Shown piece by piece: positions 59,702 through 64,000 of a stretch of 64,000 bases of DNA. The stretch lies in NCBI GenBank assembly GCA_030068075.1, contig CM057841.1:43565030-43629029 (forward strand), given 5' to 3'. A program made the position numbers and the translations under genes. Position 1 is the first letter of the stretch, and each line of letters starts with the position of its first letter. The DNA is from Paguma larvata. Lineage: Eukaryota > Chordata > Mammalia > Carnivora > Viverridae. A model generated the notes under the pieces. That model had not been told where the DNA came from, made no database searches, and worked only from the letters and a program-made list of their open reading frames with translations.

Positions 59702-60479
59702 GTCCACATTCCTGATTAAAGTGAAGCCCAGAGAAAACAGTACACTATAGTGCAAATCTCCCTGGTCTTATGTGTTGGAAGGAAGTCTTCAGATCCGCCT
59801 GAGATCTGGGCACATGTCCGTGGAGAATAAAATGGCTGCAGATTAGATCAGGCCTGTCTGTGAAAGGCTGGCTAGACACGCAAGTCAGAGCTGGGTCATC
59901 GGCCCTTCCAGAGTGGGATAATGACCTCTGGACACGCAGCACCGGGGACACCGAGAGATCAAAGGTGTTAGGGCACTGAGCTCTTTTTGGATTACAGTGG
60001 TAGGCACTGAAACGAAATTCCTGTCCTAGAGATACACATCGCAATCTTATACAACAAGTTCTGTGGAATGTGAAGAAGGTGCAGGGTAGGAGGAGATGAA
60101 AGATTCGGATGCTCTGCCTTGGTCATCCTAACGCGTACCCTGACCAGAGACAGTTTCTCATTCCTGCGTGTGTGTTTACACTGTAGTAGAGACAACGCAT
60201 CCTCAAGTCAAAAGGCCAAGTCTTTCCTGTGCTTCACACTTAGGCGATGAGTCACCGCGAAAGGATTTGTTTTTGGAAAAAAAGCTGCTGACCCCCAAGC
60301 TAAATCAGAAGACTCCACAGTGCTATGCTGAGCCCCGGGAGCTGCCTGTAAGCAAGCAGTTCAGGGGTCAGTGGCACCCCTGATAAGTGCAGTCACCCCT
60401 CTCCGCCCTGCCTGGAGGGACAACTCTAGTTGGGGGTGATGGAGACGGAGAACCTAACATCTGGACTATGGTGGACATG

Positions 60480-61030
60480 CAAATTTCCACAGCAACCTGA
60501 TTAGTCTAAGTCATACCGCCACCTCCCCTGCTCACATGTGGCCAATGACTTCCCATCTTGATGGGAGACAAATTCAAATCCCCCCACACTCTGCCAGGGC
60601 CACCAGGGAACTGGGCTGCTTGAACCACGCCTCCCAGCCCTCTGCCTCCTGGCCAGCCCCCTGCCCGTCCTCCTGCTCCACCTCCCAACCCTCTGCCTTC
60701 TCGTCAGCCCTCAGCCTGCCCTCCTGTTTCCCCCCAAGCCCAGGGACTTTGCACTTGCTGGACCTCTGCCAGGACCGCTCACACTCACTGTCCTCCACTC
60801 AGCTCCAGTGTCACCTCCCCACAGAGACTTTTTCCGGGGCATCTTATATACGACAACTCCACCATCTTATCCCGCCAGCCTGGCTCTATTTTTATAGCAC
60901 CTGGCACACCCAACATTCTGAATTTGTTTATTTGATGTCTGTCCCCCTCAACTAGAGGGAGAAGTCCAGACTCCGTGTTCTCCTGCTGGCTGCGTCCCCA
61001 GAGCCTAGAGCGGTGCCTGGTCATGCTAAG
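60480..61030 (+). mobile_element. L2 LINE 3' end, long fragment
   Basis: L2 order is clear: GGGAGACAAATTCAAATCCC, GGGACTTTGCACTTGCTGGA, CTCCAGTGTCACCTCCCCAC, TATTTTTATAGCACCTGGCA, TTTGATGTCTGTCCCCCTCA and CAGAGCCTAGAGCGGTGCCTGG. About 550 bp. Confidence 0.75.
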
Positions 61031-61159
61031 GACATGTCCGTATCTGTGGGACTAAAGAGCTCCACCTCTGGACTCAAATCAATCACATCTTCACCAGCCA
61101 AGATTCTTTTCTAAAAGCAAGAAAGGTCAAACATGGGCCTTTCCCCTGCAGATGCCTTA

Positions 61160-61207
61160 TCTTTACCTCTTCATTCGCAAAGTCTCTTTACTTCTTCATT
61201 TGCAAAG
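61160..61207. repeat. Tandem duplication, period 25
   Basis: TCTTTACCTCTTCATTCGC and TCTTTACTTCTTCATTTGC, each followed by AAAG, start at 61160 and 61185 and differ by two transitions. Confidence 0.9.
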
Positions 61208-61908
61208 TGGTTAGCACCTACCCATCCTCCTTCTACTTCCCTACCCCAACCTTTTCCAAAATCATCGCTGGGTTAATAATTCAAGACCCACCAACCCAAA
61301 TTCCAGCTAATGACTACTACAAAGTTCCAGTTATGACCATAAAAATGCCCAGGGTGGAGACAAGTTTGCAAGGCTGATGGCCAGGCCACATCCTCATCAC
61401 AGCAGTGCCTCACAAGGTTCCTGTGCAGATGACAGGCTGGAACCTGCTCAAGTAAAGACCCCTGCCCCAGCTGACCGGGTCAGCGCTGCCCTTTCCACTT
61501 TATGGGTTTCTCAATGCTTCTGGGACTGACTCACACAAGACAGGCACAAAAGACCATGAGTGTTAGGAAAGCCATGCAATTTCACTGCCAAGTCTCAGAG
61601 AAGACCAAGGCTTGCACTCTGATGTCACAAATAAGTGCTGCCCTTTTTCTCACCTCAGTCTCACAGGTTTCTCCATTTCCATACTGAGAGAGTCGAGCAA
61701 TGGGCCACATTCCTTTGTAGATATGAAAAGCCCTGTCCCGGGGCCAAAGCGCTACTTATCCGCTGGATGAGTCAGTCAACCCACAGCAAGAAAGGAAGAC
61801 ACAGCAGGAAGAGTATTGTCCTGAGCCTCTGCTCTGACTCCTGCCTTTGCTGCTGTCTAGAGTGTCACTGTCCATGAGAACTTTCTGCAGGGAAGGAAAC
61901 GTCTACTG
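61208..61908. other. Unique intronic sequence
   Basis: Nothing recognised. Confidence 0.35.
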
Positions 61909-62050
61909 TCTGCAATGTCCAATATGGCGGCCACGAGTCACATGTGGCACTGAGCACGAACAGTCCAGAACACTGGGAACCTAGAGACTCGACACCTCTA
62001 CAATTGGCTGTGAATGGGTGAACGATCTCTGCTTTACACTCCTGTGGTCA
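61909..62050. mobile_element. Non-autonomous DNA transposon fragment
   Basis: CTGCAATGTCCAATATGGCG and GAGTCACATGTGGCACTGAG match the same widespread family as the 27631 copy, in a partial form. Confidence 0.45.
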
Positions 62051-62974
62051 AGGAAGGCCCATCTGGAAGTTGGCTTTGAGGCCTGCATTCCAGGCTCATA
62101 TCTGGAAAGATGAGGGTTGGGAATGAGGATGCATCAGCCCTACAGACACACGGGGATAGGCCCACAACTCAAGTTACTAAGAGTGAAAGCTTCTGCCCTG
62201 GGACTTTTAGATAATGTCAAGCATGGAGTAGTCAATACAGAGTAAGGTAAAATCAAAGAATAAAAAGGTCCTTCAGGTACTTCCAGCAACCCAAATCCTT
62301 TGGATGGAAGCCCAACCAATTTACATGACATAGAATTCTCTACCATAACAGGTTGTAGAATGTGGCAAGGCTCTGGCTCTGGAGGCATTTACCCCAACCA
62401 GAGAAACAAAACAAAACAAACAAATACCCAACACTATCACAAATCTGGGGAGTTTTGCTTGGCCCTAAAAGCACCAGTAGGCAACAGTAAGGAGTCAGCA
62501 CGGTTATAAATCTCTCCCGCACAAACCTACACAACTGGCCTGCTGGAGTGCCCAACAAGGGCAAGTTTTATTGACGCTGAGACTGTCACGTTTCACAGGC
62601 ATGAAAATGTTCCTACACAGGGCTGGCTGGCTGTTCCCTGGGGTTTCCCAGGAGGAGGTGTGAGTGGAGGCTGTGTCAAGACAGGCGAGAAAAAATCATG
62701 GAGAGACGACCTCAGCAGGCATGGTGCTCCGACCCGACTTGGTCCTGACGAGTTTCCTCCAGCACCTCTGCCTTCCTCTGGAGTACCCCTCCAAGGAGCT
62801 GGCCCTGTGTCGCCTGCCAGGGGTCTCAACAAGGACAGAGGATGGGAGATGTGGAGGGTCTCCCCAACCTCCCATCACCTCTGCGTCCACCTCCACATCT
62901 CACCCTTTCCTTCACACCCAAAAGGACCATGGAAACAGGAAAATGAAACAGGCCTCAGATGTCCTCAGAAAGCC

Positions 62975-63372
62975 CATGTTAGAGACCAAATTGTGTTCCT
63001 CCCAAATTTGTTCGTTGAACTCCTAACCCCCAGTTCCCAGGTATGTGTGCGTTTGGAGACAGGGCCTCCGAAACACTAATCAAGCGTTCCTAAAAGCAGG
63101 CCTTTCGAGTAAAAGGGGGCCCTAAACCAATCTGACTGGTGTCCTTATAGGACAGACAGCAGGGAGGTGCACACGGAGTAAAGGCCACATGAAAACAGGA
63201 GGCGGTCGTCTACAAGCCAAGGAGAGAGGCCTTAGGAGAAACCAAACCTGTTGATGACTTGATCTTAGACTTTGAGCCTTCGGAACTGGGGGAAAACAAA
63301 TTTCTCTTAGGTAAGCCACCCAGTCTGTGGTATTGCATCAAGGCAGCCTGAAGCAAAGTAAGGCAGTCTAGA
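62975..63372 (+). mobile_element. Solitary MaLR-type (MLT1-like) LTR
   Basis: This is an ancient endogenous-retrovirus-derived LTR without internal region. It reads CCAAATTGTGTTCCTCCCAA, GTTGAACTCCTAACCCCCAG, CTGACTGGTGTCCTTATAGG, ACAAGCCAAGGAGAGAGGCC and AAGCCACCCAGTCTGTGGTA, the usual order. About 400 bp, diverged. No coding capacity. Confidence 0.7.
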
Positions 63373-63419
63373 AGGAAGAACGCTACCGTGAGCTCAGGAT
63401 TTTAAACCAATGGAAACAG

Positions 63420-63720
63420 TGGAAGAAGAGCACAGATTCTTTTTTTACTTCATGAGAAGACGACAGTTTGGGATCAAATTTTAAGTTAAAACAACAGGTC
63501 TGGTCCAAGAAAAATCACACACTGTCCAATTTTTAATATTCTAATTAGAGCAAAGGTCAAGGATCTTTTAAAAGCAATCAATAGCTCCTTTTGTTAACAT
63601 ATACACCAAAGGTCTCAAGATAGTCTTGAGATATGAACTATAAAAAGCCCTTTAACAGGCACTCAGCAAGATACATCTTTAAAAAGTCCAATCAAACTCC
63701 CTCAACACTAATAGGCTTAC
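63420..63720. promoter_or_regulatory. Candidate conserved AT-rich block H
   Basis: Repeat-free sequence with TTTTTAATATTCTAATTAGA, GCAAAGGTCAAGGATC (nuclear-receptor-like half-site), AAGCAATCAATAGCTCC and a perfect 8-bp hairpin (63613-63631). Inferred role. Confidence 0.3.
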
Positions 63721-64000
63721 ATGCTCATTTGAAGCACACTCCTCTCACACTGAGAAAAACTGAGAAAAGGAAGCAGAAAGAGAGAGAGAAAGGAGAGCAA
63801 TAAAGAATATACCCCATTCAGACTGGCAGAAAGCAGGTGGTGGGTGGGTACCATATTCTTTAAAATGGAAGCCAAAGTACTTTATAAAAAATGCAGCCCA
63901 AATCCAGCATGGGCCGGCTAGAAATCTAAGGAATCCCAGTGAGGACCCCAACACTTTCTCAACTATTCTATAAATGTAAGTTATGTAAAAAGAACTTCCT

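Larger units (their letters stand above)
8599..64000 (-). other. ZFHX3: Long intron 5' of the zinc-finger exon (partial, more than 55 kb)
   Basis: This is intron preceding the exon in transcript order; its acceptor is the CT-rich tract plus CAG at 8599 and above. The upstream donor is not in the window. It holds interspersed repeats, simple repeats and several blocks of probable regulatory DNA. The long reading frames seen here lack family similarity and convincing splice context. Confidence 0.75.

Noticed and set aside
60536..60955. 139-codon plus-strand frame
   Set aside because: Lies inside the L2 3' end, which is noncoding in this part.
62660..63079. 139-codon plus-strand frame
   Set aside because: Runs into the MaLR-type LTR and has no recognisable family.
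1..64000. CRISPR arrays, operons, insertion sequences, bacterial origins
   Set aside because: The sequence is mammalian intron; the spaced repeats seen are SINEs and microsatellites.

Overview
The window is mammalian genomic DNA, and almost all of it is intron. Fifteen tRNA-Lys-derived CAN-SINE copies are scattered through it. Their shared body text (a GAAGCAGGCTCCAGGCTCTG-type core, a CTGTCAGCACAGAGCC stretch, and an A/B-box end reading as ACTGAGCCACCCAGG on the reverse strand) is the feliform SINEC_Fc type, so the host is a feliform carnivoran, most likely a cat. Ancient L2, MIR, L1M, MER5/MER20-type DNA transposons and one MaLR-type LTR form the older eutherian layer.

One protein-coding segment can be supported: a 233-bp internal exon on the minus strand (8598 down to 8366). 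It encodes a C2H2 zinc finger of the giant zinc-finger homeobox family, and I read it as ZFHX3 (ATBF1). It has a strong polypyrimidine/CAG acceptor and a GTGAGT donor. The 1-8365 stretch is therefore the following intron. The 8599-64000 stretch is the preceding intron, more than 55 kb long and not finished within the window. All other long reading frames look like chance frames or shadows.

Layout. 1-8365: SINE at the left edge, a (CA)n tract, an AT-rich unique block, a large (GGA)n polypurine tract (3604-3773) and a 46-bp perfect alternating purine-pyrimidine tract (4234-4279). 8366-8598: the exon. 8599-19000: MER20-like element close to the exon, several SINEs, a MER5A-like element and MIRs. 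19090-19780: a TAAT-rich, repeat-free block that looks like deeply conserved regulatory DNA. 20-36 kb: repeat-rich, with a CR1/L3-like relic still readable as reverse transcriptase at 28.25-28.40 kb, L1M fragments, SINEs and a 265-bp (GGAA)n tract. 36854-36953: a 100-N assembly gap. 37-47 kb: the most enhancer-like part, with homeodomain-site clusters at 38.04-38.25, 41.53-41.90, 43.0-44.4 and 46.2-46.7 kb. 47-64 kb: SINEs (including a back-to-back opposed pair), a recent 103-bp tandem duplication, L1M and L2 fragments, a (CA)n tract, a MaLR-type LTR and a short perfect hairpin.

How it fits together: a developmental transcription factor gene with a very long intron holding several blocks of probable cis-regulatory sequence rich in homeodomain core sites. 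The factor is itself an AT-motif binder, so self-regulation is a reasonable but untested idea. I found no bacterial-type system, CRISPR, operon or novel multi-gene system; the interest lies in the regulatory-looking blocks and in exaptation of old repeats. Conservation, enhancer activity and repeat subfamily names could not be computed here and are marked as inference.
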